The notes beneath the pieces were generated by a model. It was not told the origin of the DNA. It was given only the letters and a program-made list of their open reading frames with translations, and made no database searches. Shown piece after piece: positions 45,526-56,000 of a DNA stretch of 64,000 bases. Both the position numbers and the translations under genes were made by a program. The DNA is from Ceratodon purpureus (Eukaryota > Streptophyta > Bryopsida > Pseudoditrichales > Ditrichaceae), in the NCBI GenBank assembly GCA_014871385.1, contig CM026431.1:11065594-11129593 (forward strand), given 5' to 3'. Positions within the stretch are counted from its first letter, which is position 1, and each line of letters starts with the position of its first letter.

Positions 45526-47188
45526 AAATTTTAGCCTTCATTCTTCAGCTTAAAGGGCAAATGTTCCTTCATTTGATGAGCTTGACATTCAACCCCTTAT
45601 GGGAAATATTGGGGTATATAGATTCATTGATTAATTTTGCGAGGATGAATTTAGTTATTTAGCAGAGTAAATCAAGTGTACATATGTCGAGACACGTTTA
45701 ATTTCACCCTCCGAGGACATTGGACGGTTACGGTCATTGATAATACAGTAATTGACCTCGTATATGATGCAGCTTCAGAGAAAATTTAGTGCTTATTTTG
45801 TATCTAGGAATGATGTGTACAACCTTCATTATTATCAGAACATATGCACACTTGCCCCTACACTCCTTGAGCTAACCCAAACATTCGCATCAACTTCGTG
45901 ATGGACTGTGACAACCAGAAGGCGAAAATTGAGAGTCAAGATGAAATGTTCAAACTATCCCTCAGAAGCAGAATCTTCAGTGAAATCCTTAAGACAGCGA
46001 AAATTTTACTTCACTCCGAAGCAAGAACTTATAAAGTTCAGACAGAGACTGGATTCAATTATATGCCTAGTTCTGGATCCAAACAAGTGACTAACACAGC
46101 AAACAATCATTAATGCCATTGTTCGAAAGCTGTGGAAGCTGTGAAGCAAAATATTAATTGAATATTCCAAGGAGGAGCAACTTTCTAGGCTAAATGGATA
46201 AAATTAATTTTCTGTGGAATCTAATTAAAAATAATGATAATAAGTAAGTAAATATAAAAAACACTTAAAATCCTGTGCGTTACGGTTGCAAAAAAAGTTG
46301 GAACTTGGCAGGAATCAGCGCCGCCAAAGGTGGAACCTGGCAATGAATGCCATTCATCGCTTGGTGATGAGGGAGGCTAGAAATGCCAATCACTCGAGTA
46401 CAGTACACCATGACTGCATGTTAACAACCTAACGTCTCTTCAAAGATCATGAAGGGCTCAATCCGAAGTTATCGACCTGGAGGGCCGTCGAAAGTCGGCG
46501 GGACTCAATGCGACTGCACTGCGTCATTTCTTAATGAACCCAAATGTCGCTTCCTACGACCTAGTTGTTCTCGTCGCTCTAATGTTGGATGATTCTGTAG
46601 GTAGATTGAACCTTCGAAGGGTTCTCTCGACTTATCAAGGTTCTGTGTTGTTCTGCGTTGATAGTTGTGGTGGATACACGGGAAGCTACCGTCGCGTGTG
46701 ATCAACGTCGGTGAACTGATTACAAGGTGTGGACTATGCTTCAATCTGGTCTAGGCCGGATTGCCCTAGTTGTTCTTTTCTTGCCTGAGTGGTGCCTTGT
46801 GCCGGTGTTTCTCTTTTGCGTGTCCTCTGTAGTCGAGGTGTGTGTGGAGGAAGAGCATTGTACTGTGCAACGTTGATCACGCCATTCCTCGACGTTGTGT
46901 AGATGCTTTTTCCAGCTTAATATGTAAATTGAAGGCAGTTATAGAAATGTTTCAGGGCATTTTCATTGCCAGTTTGGTAAGTCCCATTGAGAGATAATTC
47001 AGGAGTAGGACAGCTAGTAGGAGCTTGAGATAGCTGCCCCAGGCAGTTCTCTTCTCTGGCGCATTTGAAAGCTTGTTATTCGTTTGAGTGGCGCGTGGAC
47101 GGAATATAACTTGAGTGAGTGGGGTAATGGGAGATTGTGCAGAAGAACTTTAGGTTGGCGTTTGCATCAGAGCAGAAGACTTTTCAAC
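45526..47188. other. Intergenic DNA and leader of the F-box-like gene
   Basis: No supported gene. From about 46400 the composition becomes more balanced, which fits the promoter and 5' UTR of the downstream gene; the coding frame remains open upstream of its ATG for 35 codons but has no ATG there. Short frames at 45898-46113 have no motif. Confidence 0.4.
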
Positions 47189-48343
47189 ATGAAGAGGAAC
47201 CAACGCTCCCCTATTTTTGACTCCAGGAAGAAGAGGAGGCTGGCAAAGGCAGCGAAGCTATCATCATGCGGCTCCTCCTCGTTGCGATCGGCTGGTTCAA
47301 CAGCACCACCCACGTTTTTAGATGAGTTGATAGAACCCGTTCTTGCACAACTGTCCATATCACAGATCGATGCCCTGAAACAGGATTCCAAATTATGGGC
47401 ATCGATGTTACAAACCCCGAGCCTCAGGCGAGCTTGTGCAGTCGTGCATCCTAGGGTATTCGGTCTAGTGCGATGGAATCCAAAAAGGGATGCTATAATG
47501 ACATCTATTTTTGATCTGAAATCGTCTGAGTGGGTGGACATTCAACTCACTGAGTTCCCTCGTGATAAAGACTATGAGGACGCAATGTCTGCTGCTGACG
47601 GAGGCTTGGTTTGTTTCGTCCCCAGAATTGGAGAGAAACTATCAGCTCTGCCCATACTTGTCTACAATCCCTTGACAAATGATCGAAACTTCATACCAAA
47701 GTGTGAAAGATCTCCATTTGGGAAGAAGCGGCTTATTCTAGTGCAACTGGTTATGGATGAGGAGATGAAGTGTTATAAGGTGATGTTAGTGTATGGAGAA
47801 AGTTATAATGAAGCGAGTGGAGCAGTTGTTTACGACTCAAGAACTGGATTATGGACCAAGAAGAATGATGGCGTTGTCTTTGGAGCTGGGAACACACTGT
47901 TACATGGTCAGTGCAACCCTCGCATTTTCGATTGTTCACACAAATCGATGCATGGCATAGGAGATCTATATGAACATCCTCGAAGCTTTTCATCTTCCAA
48001 GAACCATCTCTTCGTGCTTGAAGAAATTACCACGCCACCTGGGAAGTTCAAGCTTTCCGAATACACATTGAGTCCTAGGGAAATCACTGTCAGGGATTTG
48101 AAGACTCTTTCAGGCCCATCAGAGGAGGAGGGGTATGACTCAGTGCTGCTAGCATGCAACGGTTTCATTCTTTTGGCTTGGGACTACCACGATGAAGAGG
48201 ATGATGACGGACATGATCAGATATTCAAACTTCACGACATAGCTGGGAACAAAGAATACAACATAAATGCAGATTCGATAACCCCGCTTGAAATCCTCCA
48301 GAGATCACTTATCTGTGATCTCCGGTGGGAAGCTATCCCGTGA
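47189..48343 (+). CDS. F-box/kelch-like protein, single exon
   Basis: 384 residues from the first ATG of the frame (47189), with no intron. Seen: a basic Ser-rich N-terminus (possible nuclear signal, SRKKRRLAKAAKL), a weak F-box-like helix region (FLDELIEPVLAQLSISQIDA, followed by DSKLWASMLQTPSLR), and then a beta-rich region of the F-box-associated kind: VHPRVFGLVRWNP, AADGGLVCFVP, LVYNPLTNDRNFIP, VMLVYGE, VYDSRTGLW, then LACNGFILLAWDY near the end. Such proteins are substrate adaptors of SCF ubiquitin ligases. The F-box itself is divergent, so SKP1 binding is inferred. The arrangement recalls moss and other land-plant F-box families; no closer name can be given. Confidence 0.7.
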   Translation: MKRNQRSPIFDSRKKRRLAKAAKLSSCGSSSLRSAGSTAPPTFLDELIEPVLAQLSISQIDALKQDSKLWASMLQTPSLRRACAVVHPRVFGLVRWNPKRDAIMTSIFDLKSSEWVDIQLTEFPRDKDYEDAMSAADGGLVCFVPRIGEKLSALPILVYNPLTNDRNFIPKCERSPFGKKRLILVQLVMDEEMKCYKVMLVYGESYNEASGAVVYDSRTGLWTKKNDGVVFGAGNTLLHGQCNPRIFDCSHKSMHGIGDLYEHPRSFSSSKNHLFVLEEITTPPGKFKLSEYTLSPREITVRDLKTLSGPSEEEGYDSVLLACNGFILLAWDYHDEEDDDGHDQIFKLHDIAGNKEYNINADSITPLEILQRSLICDLRWEAIP

Positions 48344-49499
48344 GTTGTATGTTACCTAGACGATGGTGATATGGACCATTGAGTAATGAGGAAGGAAGCT
48401 AAGGTCCGTGCTTCTATTTCCTCGAATGCAACTCTGTAAAGATTTTTGCAAGTTTTCCTAGGGGTTGCAAATTTTTCATTTTGTTATCAACATTGACCAC
48501 ATCAGAGGTGTTCAAGAGACCTCTTGCAGGTTAAAAAGTATGACAATTTAGCGACCATGACAACCAGAAGCTGAAAAAATTGTTGACAAGCTCAACCAGA
48601 CATTTTGAATTCAAATTTGAGGATTGGCAATTTGAGGATAATTCTATGAGTATGGTCCTGAGTGTGCGGAGGATGTGAAGATGTTGAATTTTGAGATGAC
48701 ATTGCTGACTCATGAAATACAATAGCTATTTTGCATTTCAAATGTCTGGTGTCATATGCTTGAAATTAGAAATGATTTCTGCCACGAATTCAAATGCAAA
48801 ACTGAATTTTACGTTTAGTGATTGAATTTCACCTTTCACAATAATTCAAGTCTCAATGGATCTCATCGCCAACTGATTAGCTAAGAATGTCTTCTGTGAA
48901 TCCAGTCATAGAAAACACTGGAGAAAAAACTCTTATTCTTGTGTGGACGATAAAATTACCTGTGATCCACTGATCCAAAGAGTACCATCCTTCTGAAATT
49001 CTGATGTGCAGGGTAAAATGGTGTTCCTGAAAGTATGAGGACACTGAAGTGGATAGTAACTTATTGATCACATATGCAGTAGAGGGTTGTAGAGTTTGAG
49101 AGATGCAGAGTCGTAAAGGGGTTCAAATTCTATACCACTTGGCCGTCGACGGATCGTTAAAGTAATTCTAACTTTAGTACAGATGAACTGCTACAGATTT
49201 TGACACAAAGTTCGCTCATTCTCATTGCGCGCGGTTGACGTGCAGTAGTAGCTCTTTCTTGCACACTTTCTAAATCTTGGAATGGCATTTACATGAGTCA
49301 AACCCATAGCTTGCAAACTTGCAAAGTAGAACCACCTGACTTGCACGCATCACAGGGATAGTGTAGTTATCAGAGAACACTGGATGCCGAAGGACCAAAA
49401 ACGAGGATTTCCATTCATAGAGATACTTCAATGTACAACCTGGCATGAAGCTGTCCAACTGGCCAGACATGCAGTGCCTGGCATCAATTCTTGAAAGAC
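48344..49499. other. Intergenic DNA up to the LINE insertion
   Basis: The first few hundred bases are the 3' flank of the F-box-like gene. No other gene was found. The end of this stretch (about 49480-49499) is the genomic side of the LINE poly(A) tail; the duplication expected there cannot be confirmed because the other end of the LINE is outside the window. Confidence 0.45.
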
Positions 49500-50044
49500 T
49501 TTTTTTTTTTTTTTTTTTTTTTTTGACACAAATAAAGGGAGGCCCTTTATTGCAAGAGAGAACCCAAAAATACAAGTCAAACCTCACCCGCCTTGACCGG
49601 TGAGAGAGGGGAGAGGAAAAGCAAGAGCACACAATTACACAATGCTAAGACTCCTAAGACTGGGACTGATGATGTGCCACCGAGGCTGGCCATCTTCCCA
49701 GTGTGCGAAGTAATCGTTGCAGCATCACAACGAACTAAATTGTCTAATTCTTTCCCTCGTCTTCTCGGCGTTGCTGTTCTTGAGGATATCTCTCTGAGTT
49801 TTCTCCTAGGCCAGTCGCCCATACTCGATGAGGTTGATCCAAAGCTTACACCAGAGCTTTTCCGCAGGCCAGGTGGTGCCATTGAAGGCCCGATCGTTCC
49901 TTGCTCGCCAGAGAAGCCAAGTAACAGTACCTCGCATAAGCAGCCAAATCCGGCTGACGTGTTTGAATCTCCTAGGTAACCGGTGAGCAAAGATGCCCTG
50001 CTTCCAGTTGAGGTTGATTCTTCGCTGGTTTGCGGGGGGGGCTT

Positions 50045-50145
50045 GTGGAGCCATACTGGCATTGCGTGCCCGGGGCGCACCCTGTGCCCGAAGGGCACTT
50101 TGTGCCCTTGGGGCACTTAGTGCCCTGGAGGCACCAGATGCTTGG
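50045..50145. repeat. GTGCCC...GGGCAC palindromic repeat array
   Basis: A series of short units such as GTGCCCGGGGCGCAC, GTGCCCGAAGGGCAC and GTGCCCTTGGGGCAC in a row, each nearly self-complementary. It lies in frame within the LINE ORF2 and codes for the Ala/Arg/Pro-rich insert. It probably arose by local slippage or capture of a small repeat. Confidence 0.75.
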
Positions 50146-52298
50146 GGGGGCTCCGGGTCTCGGCGGGGACGGATGATCCGAAGGATGCGACTAGTTTCCG
50201 TGGAGCCCTGTGGCTCGTTCTCGACTTCAGTCCCATGAACAGAGGTCCTGGCCGTATTGTTGCGAGGGAAAGGTGAGTTAGGATGCTCGGTAGCGGTACC
50301 TGGGCTGCCATCCTGCATAAGGTGGATCAGCACGCTAGTACATGATGGCTCCCTACCAGTGCCTTGGTCCGAGTCGGGGACGGGTTGCCTGAGAGCATGC
50401 AGAATCGCAGCGCACCATTTCCACATGAGCTGAGCCGAGGGGCAGTCCCAGAAGCAATGTAAAACGGACTCTTTGGTACCTGGTCGACAGGATGCGCAGT
50501 CTTGAGGTATCGAGGGCTGGAATTTACCTCTCCATTCATTGACTGCTACACCCTTATGCCAGATTGCCCAAAGCAGGCCGGCCTCTTTTTTCTCCCTCTC
50601 CTTGTCCCAGGAGTTCAGCCATCGCAGCTTATATGATGCCGCAAGGATCCCACCCCATTTTCTTTCTACAACCGATGGGACTATATGTCTTTTCTTGAGG
50701 AGTTGTCGGCCTAACTTGGACGTGTAGTTCAGGAAGGGGACTCCACCTTCCCATTCGTACCTGTCTGGGTCCCATGTGAGCTCCGTTGTTTTCCCGTAAA
50801 ATAACAACATGCTTATTTTCTTCTGTCCGCGTTTGACAGCCGCAACTCTCACTCTACGCAGGCATCCAGTCATCTCATTTTCCTCATCATTTCCTCTGGC
50901 ATCATAGCGGCCGGTTAAGAGCCGTGTTGAGAATGGAATCTCACTGAGGCATGCCGACTGCGGGCTTACCACGAAAATTGGAACGCTAAATGGGATGACG
51001 AATTGTCCTGTGCCAATGCGGGGCTGAAATGCTTCTTCAACGCAGCAAACGGTGTGTGGAAGTGTAGCTTGGTGGTCTGCGTACACCGCGACCCATTCTC
51101 CTATCGAGGTGTGGTCTCGTGCCCGTAGAAGGCCTTGCCATACCCCCTTCACCTGTCGGATCGCACTCTCCCAGACCCCTGTTTCATGAGGCAACAGGCC
51201 AAATTTTCCTTGTGCTTCGGCTGCTGACAAGAACCTGCCTTGGTACCATGCATCTCGGTACTTCTGGAGCCCGGCTTTATGTAGGCATGCTGCCCTTGCA
51301 TTGGAGAATCCAGGTCCGATGAGGGGGGCCTCCGGGCACCACCACCAGCTGCAACTCATGAGCTCCTCCCACGAATTGGGGCGGATAAACCTGATAAAAG
51401 GTAACAGGGATTTCCATGCCATGACAACGCGGTTCCAGACCAGCGAGCCCATTTTGGCTTGGTGTTTTGGGATGGTAAAAAACTCAAGGCTGGGTTGCCA
51501 CCTTCCTCTTGCATAAGGTTGGTACTGCGCTAGCCTGAAGCGAAGGAACAGTTGGAGATTAGAGGCACCAGGTTCTAAGGCCTTCAGTAGCCACTTTGCC
51601 ATAAGTGCCGTGGCAGCATCCTCAGGATTTATGAGGTTAATCCCTCCTTCTTTCCGGGATTGACAACACTGGAGCCAGCCAACCCTGGCCCTGGTTCTTT
51701 GGATTTTTCTAGCCGCCACATAATTCATAATGGAGGATTTTACACGATTAACTCCCTTTTTCAAGCCACCCCATATCGAGAGAAAGAAGAACATAGACGA
51801 CAGGAGAACGCTGTTGGCCACCACCCCACGACTTGTGGGGTTAACCTTTGTTGAGCTCCAGTATGCAAGTTTCTTGGCTAACTTGGCATGGAGGAAGTCA
51901 TCAACATCACTTGTACGCAGCGAGAGCCCAAACGGTGCACCGAGGAGCTTGCTCACAGACTCGTTGTCCGCCCAGGAAATGCCCAATTGATCAGTCCACG
52001 TTGGCCGGCCAAACGGGCTATTGCACTTCTAGTACCCGTTGGATTTATTCCAATTGAGGATCAATCCGGTTGCTAGGCAAAAGGTTTCCAGTGAATAAAT
52101 CAAGTTCCTTACTTTCTCTTCATCTCCCAACAAAGTGAACGAAGTATCATCGGCATATTGGGCGATTACCTGTTGCTTTTGCTGGAACGGAAGGGTGATG
52201 CCTGCCACTCGCCCATTGTCGACCTCGGTCGTGACCATCGCACTGAGCACTTCCGCCACGACTAGGAACAAATAGGGTGCGAGGGGGCATCCTTGCCG

Positions 52299-52303
52299 GA
52301 CCC
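52299..52303. repeat. Target-site duplication, left (GACCC)
   Basis: GACCC directly precedes the left LTR and is repeated directly after the right LTR at 61444-61448. A 5-bp duplication is standard for Ty3-type integrase. Confidence 0.95.
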
Positions 52304-52970
52304 TGTTAGCTGGGGTCAGAGATGGAAATACTAGGCAGGGAGGTCAGGGGGTTTGTAAGGTAAGGGAGGGCAAGGTTCTCAAGGAGTCCACGGGTTTAGG
52401 GGTAATTGAACACGGTCACCAGGAACAACTGTCCTGGTGCAGGGACTCGGGCCGTTAATATACCCAGCGTAAGCTAGCCGAGGTAGGCCAGGGAAGGGGG
52501 AGAGATGGGGGCGGTGGCTACTTGAGTTTCTACTGGAAAGCGAGGTTGCAAGGGCTAGAAGACTTCCATGACACTGTGGGCAGGAGCCAAGGGACCGAGG
52601 AGTGCAAGAGGTAGGGGAGAGCAACGACCACAGAGAAGACGAAGGGTTTAGAGGGTTAGGGTTGAACAATCAGAGTCAGACAGTAGGCAAACAGTAAGCG
52701 TAAAGGGAGAGTGTTTCCATTACAACAGAGAGTGCAAGTACTTCAAGTATCCAAGTCTGGGCCACACACGGCCCTTGCTATCTCTACTGCGCATCGACTC
52801 TAACCAGCAAAATCAAGAGTGTGAGTTCTGGCCTCCTAGCTACCTTGTTATACTTGGGTTATCCTAAATTCTAGGTCGGACTGTGGCTTCCTAGCGGCAA
52901 CTGCTACTTCTTCTGCTAGTCTTCACTGCTCCTTGTCTTCCTTGGTTGTCGTGGATGTTGCCCTGTAACA
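52304..52970 (-). repeat. 3' LTR of the Ty3-type element
   Basis: A 667-bp repeat with TG...CA ends (TGTTACA...TAACA on the coding strand). Read through against the copy at 60777-61443, no difference was seen. A TATA-like box (GGTATATTAACG on the minus strand, about 52455-52466) lies about 500 bases into the LTR, which suggests that U3 takes up most of it. The polypurine tract AAGGGAGGGCTAAA lies just inside the element (52971-52984). Confidence 0.97.
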
Positions 52971-53013
52971 TTTAGCCCTCCCTTGAAGCTTGCAATCCGT
53001 CCCGGATTGCGGA

Positions 53014-56000
53014 TCAGCCACGCGTGCGTCGGTGGGCGGGTCTTCTATCAGGTCTGGTCTCTTCCCTTGGTAGCTGGGCGCGGCGTCTTGGGGGTGCTTG
53101 ATGCCCATAAATTGCGGCTATGGCTGCACCAACACCTCTATGTATCAGGTTATGCGTAGTCCGGGACGTCATGGCATGTTGATAGACATCATACACGGTT
53201 TTTCCTAGAATCTTATTGCATGCGGGGCATTGCACCTGACTAGCCTCGGGATTACTATAGAGGGCGATGAGATCAGGGTTAGCTTCAAAGTATTGTGTGA
53301 CTTCCTGGATGGCAATCGCTAGCTCTTCCTCGGCCTCTTCTTCATCACTGTTCTGCTCTTCTAAGTCAAATTCCTCTTCTATTTTTCTTAGTGCTTCTTT
53401 GTGAGTTCTAAAGGACTTGGGTTTCGGGGGTACCGTGGGGTTGACTTGGCTTGGTGCAGCTTGTGGTGCCGCTGGCAGGCGTGGTGAAGGTTGTGGAGTA
53501 TCCTCCTGATCGGTCAAGTGCTCCGGAATATCCACGCGTTCTGCTTGGTCGGCAAGGTTGACCATGGCCGGGCTGGGCGGCTGCAGATTTTCTTGGACTT
53601 GGTGCCCTGGACTGGTTGGTGCGGGTTCCATGGCTGGCTGGTCCGTAGCTGGCTGCGGGAGCAGGGACAGGGCTTCCATATCTTCATTGTCCAGCTCCAT
53701 ATCTTCTAACTCCATGTTCTCCCAAGCATTTTCCGAATGTTCCAATTCCAGCGTAGCCAGTGCATTGTCGATGCAGTAATCCATGAATTCCTTGGGTGGT
53801 TCGGCTGAGGTAGAGGGATGGTCCAGCAACCATTTGTATGCATTAGATGCAATCAGGTTGGCGGCATTATGCACCCATCCCACCTTGTTAGCTTCAAAGT
53901 CTTGCATGCATTGTTCCATTGCGATTTTCTCCTCCTGGAGGTGCATGTTATCCTCGGTCTCCTGCGAATGCTGACCTTGTTTTAGCGTGTCGTTGTGTGC
54001 TGTTAGGGCTTTGCATCTGGCTAGATACTCCTGGCTCTGCTGTTCCAGTCCTTGGGCGCGTTCCATGGCGTTTGCTTTCTCCTTGGCCAAAACGTCGACA
54101 TGATCCTGTGTGGCTCTAAGTTCCAATTCCAGGTTCGCCACCTGGTGTCGAAGGTTTGTCAATGTCTGCTCCTTCTCCTCTAGCTGCTGACGATACTCTG
54201 TGTGTGTGTGTGACAGGGTACGCTGTGCCTGGTCTCGGATTCCTTGGACAGCTACGGCGAACTTGCGTTTGTACTTGTCTTCAATGCCCTTGTGCTCTTG
54301 TAGGATAGCCGTCTGCGCCTGCTCTGTGGTGTTGATCCACTGGAGCATCTCCCCCACGCAATCCGAAAAAGCAGCACTCTGTGCTGCGAACTTGGTGGCG
54401 CATGGGCCCATGGTTGTGGATGTCTCTGCCTCCTTGGTGGACTCTGTATTCCGGGGACGCTTGCTGGGGCCGGGCAGCTCTGGATCCCGAGTCGCTGCTG
54501 CTGCAAGGTCACGCTGGACATCGAGGAAGGTACCCATGAGAGGGCCTCGGTTGTGTCGACGGTAGAAGGCCAGGTAATTCGCGATGTAGGAGGTGAGGAA
54601 GGGCCCAATCGGGCTGCTGTAATCTGCACGCTGCCGGTGACCTCGGAGCTGGATTCGGAAGTTCTCTTCGACCAGGAGACCCCAGTTGACCTTGGCGCCT
54701 TGGTCCGCCATGAGCAGGAGACCCAATTGCTCCGGCAGAATGCCATTGCAATTGTTTTGAAAGTAGACCTGACTCAAGACTCCACGCATACGAGAAAACC
54801 AAGGATCCTGCATATGATTTCCCAAGGCAAACACGTCGTACCTGCCATCATCCTTCAGCTGGAGGCTGCCCACGCGAGATGCTATGTCTGGCTTCGGATG
54901 TCCACAGGTCTCGCTCCACGCCGTGACGCCCAAGCCATCCCAGCCGAAGAATTTGTGCAAATAGCGGCTGGAGAACTGGACCTCGATTCCTTCGACTACT
55001 CCTGAAGGAAACTGCTCTGTCTCGCTCCGAGTCCGCATCGAGGTAACAAACTCTGTGCAATGTTTGGTGTTGACCTTGGGCTCGACCAATGTGCAGTAGC
55101 GCGCTAATCCTACCCCTGTGTTCCAGATGAGGTCGGGCTGGCGTTTCCATTCCGAAATCATTCGGGGCACATGAAATGGGGGCGTGACCTTCTTCCTACG
55201 CTCCATGGTGACTAACTCGGGGACTAAACGTGGAGTGTGCAGGGGAGGAGCAGCAATGCGGAGTGACGGGCTGTAGCAACAGAGAAAGGAGAGTGCACTG
55301 GTTGGGACTAACTGCAGGGGGAAGGAGAAGAAGGCAGTCCTCTGGACCCAGGGATCTGAGAGACGAGTTGGCCTTGGCGGCCTTGAATTGACAAGGGAGG
55401 ATCTCCATGGCCTGCTGAGGCTGATGGCTGGGTAACCTTGGGTATGATGATGGGCTAGCGGGGTTCGTGGCGGCTGAGTCCCTATGATGCGGGAGTTAGG
55501 GAGTGCTGAGGCTGTCCCATTGATGGGATGTTCCATGGCGTCCTGGGTGTCCAAGAAGCTGATCTGGACCAAGCTTACATGGACTGCCATGGTGTCCATG
55601 TCTTGTTGTGGCGGCTCTGTAGTATTGCTTTCTTCTGAATCTGTCGTATTTTGAGCCTCGGTCGCCAAGGTCTTATAAATTTCTCCTAAGCTGAGCTGAG
55701 GGGTGGTTGTAGCATTTTCAGAATGATAATGTTTTAATTTTGTTGAGTTAACAATGGTTGCATGTGTGTCAAAATTCTCACTATTAACCAAGAGCACAGT
55801 ATTATTAGGTAATACTAATTGAACCCTGTATGGCCCGTACCATATGGACTCGAATTTGGTTTTGCGTATCTTGGGATCCCTTGGGCACCATAAAACCTGG
55901 TCACCTTTTTGAAATAGGCGTGGAGGCTGGGAAGCTTGAAAATACCGGGCGCTTAATTCTTGTTTGTGAAGTATATTTTTGATGGCGGATGCCCGAACTT

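Larger units (their letters stand above)
49500..52303 (-). mobile_element. LINE (L1-type), 3' part
   Basis: On the minus strand this is the 3' portion of the element whose 5' part lies at 61444-64000. It ends with a 25-base A-run (T-run on the plus strand, 49500-49524) preceded by CTTTATTTGTGTC, a standard target-primed 3' end. It contains the rest of ORF2 (to 49806) and a 3' UTR of about 280 bases. Confidence 0.93.
49806..52303 (-). pseudogene. LINE ORF2, C-terminal half (reverse transcriptase palm, thumb, zinc-binding domain)
   Basis: The frame resumes immediately left of the Ty3 insertion with RQGCPLAPYLFLVVAE and the catalytic YADDTSF block, and then meets an in-frame TAG at 52029-52031. 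It stays open after that to 49806. The later part has LLWAIWHKGVAVNEW...CASC...ESVLHCFWDCPSAQLMW, the zinc-binding domain (zf-RVT) usual in plant LINEs. Between about 50040 and 50170 a low-complexity APRAQSALRAQGAPRARN-type insert interrupts that domain. One stop codon here and two more in the 5' half make the product non-functional as it stands, quite apart from the Ty3 insertion. Confidence 0.9.

Noticed and set aside
52379-52669. 96-codon frame found in both LTRs
   Set aside because: It is inside the LTR and identical in both copies because the LTRs are identical; no evidence of a protein.
54252-54746. Overlapping minus frames inside the Ty3 ORF (also 60126-60596)
   Set aside because: Shadows of the 2566-codon ORF in other frames.
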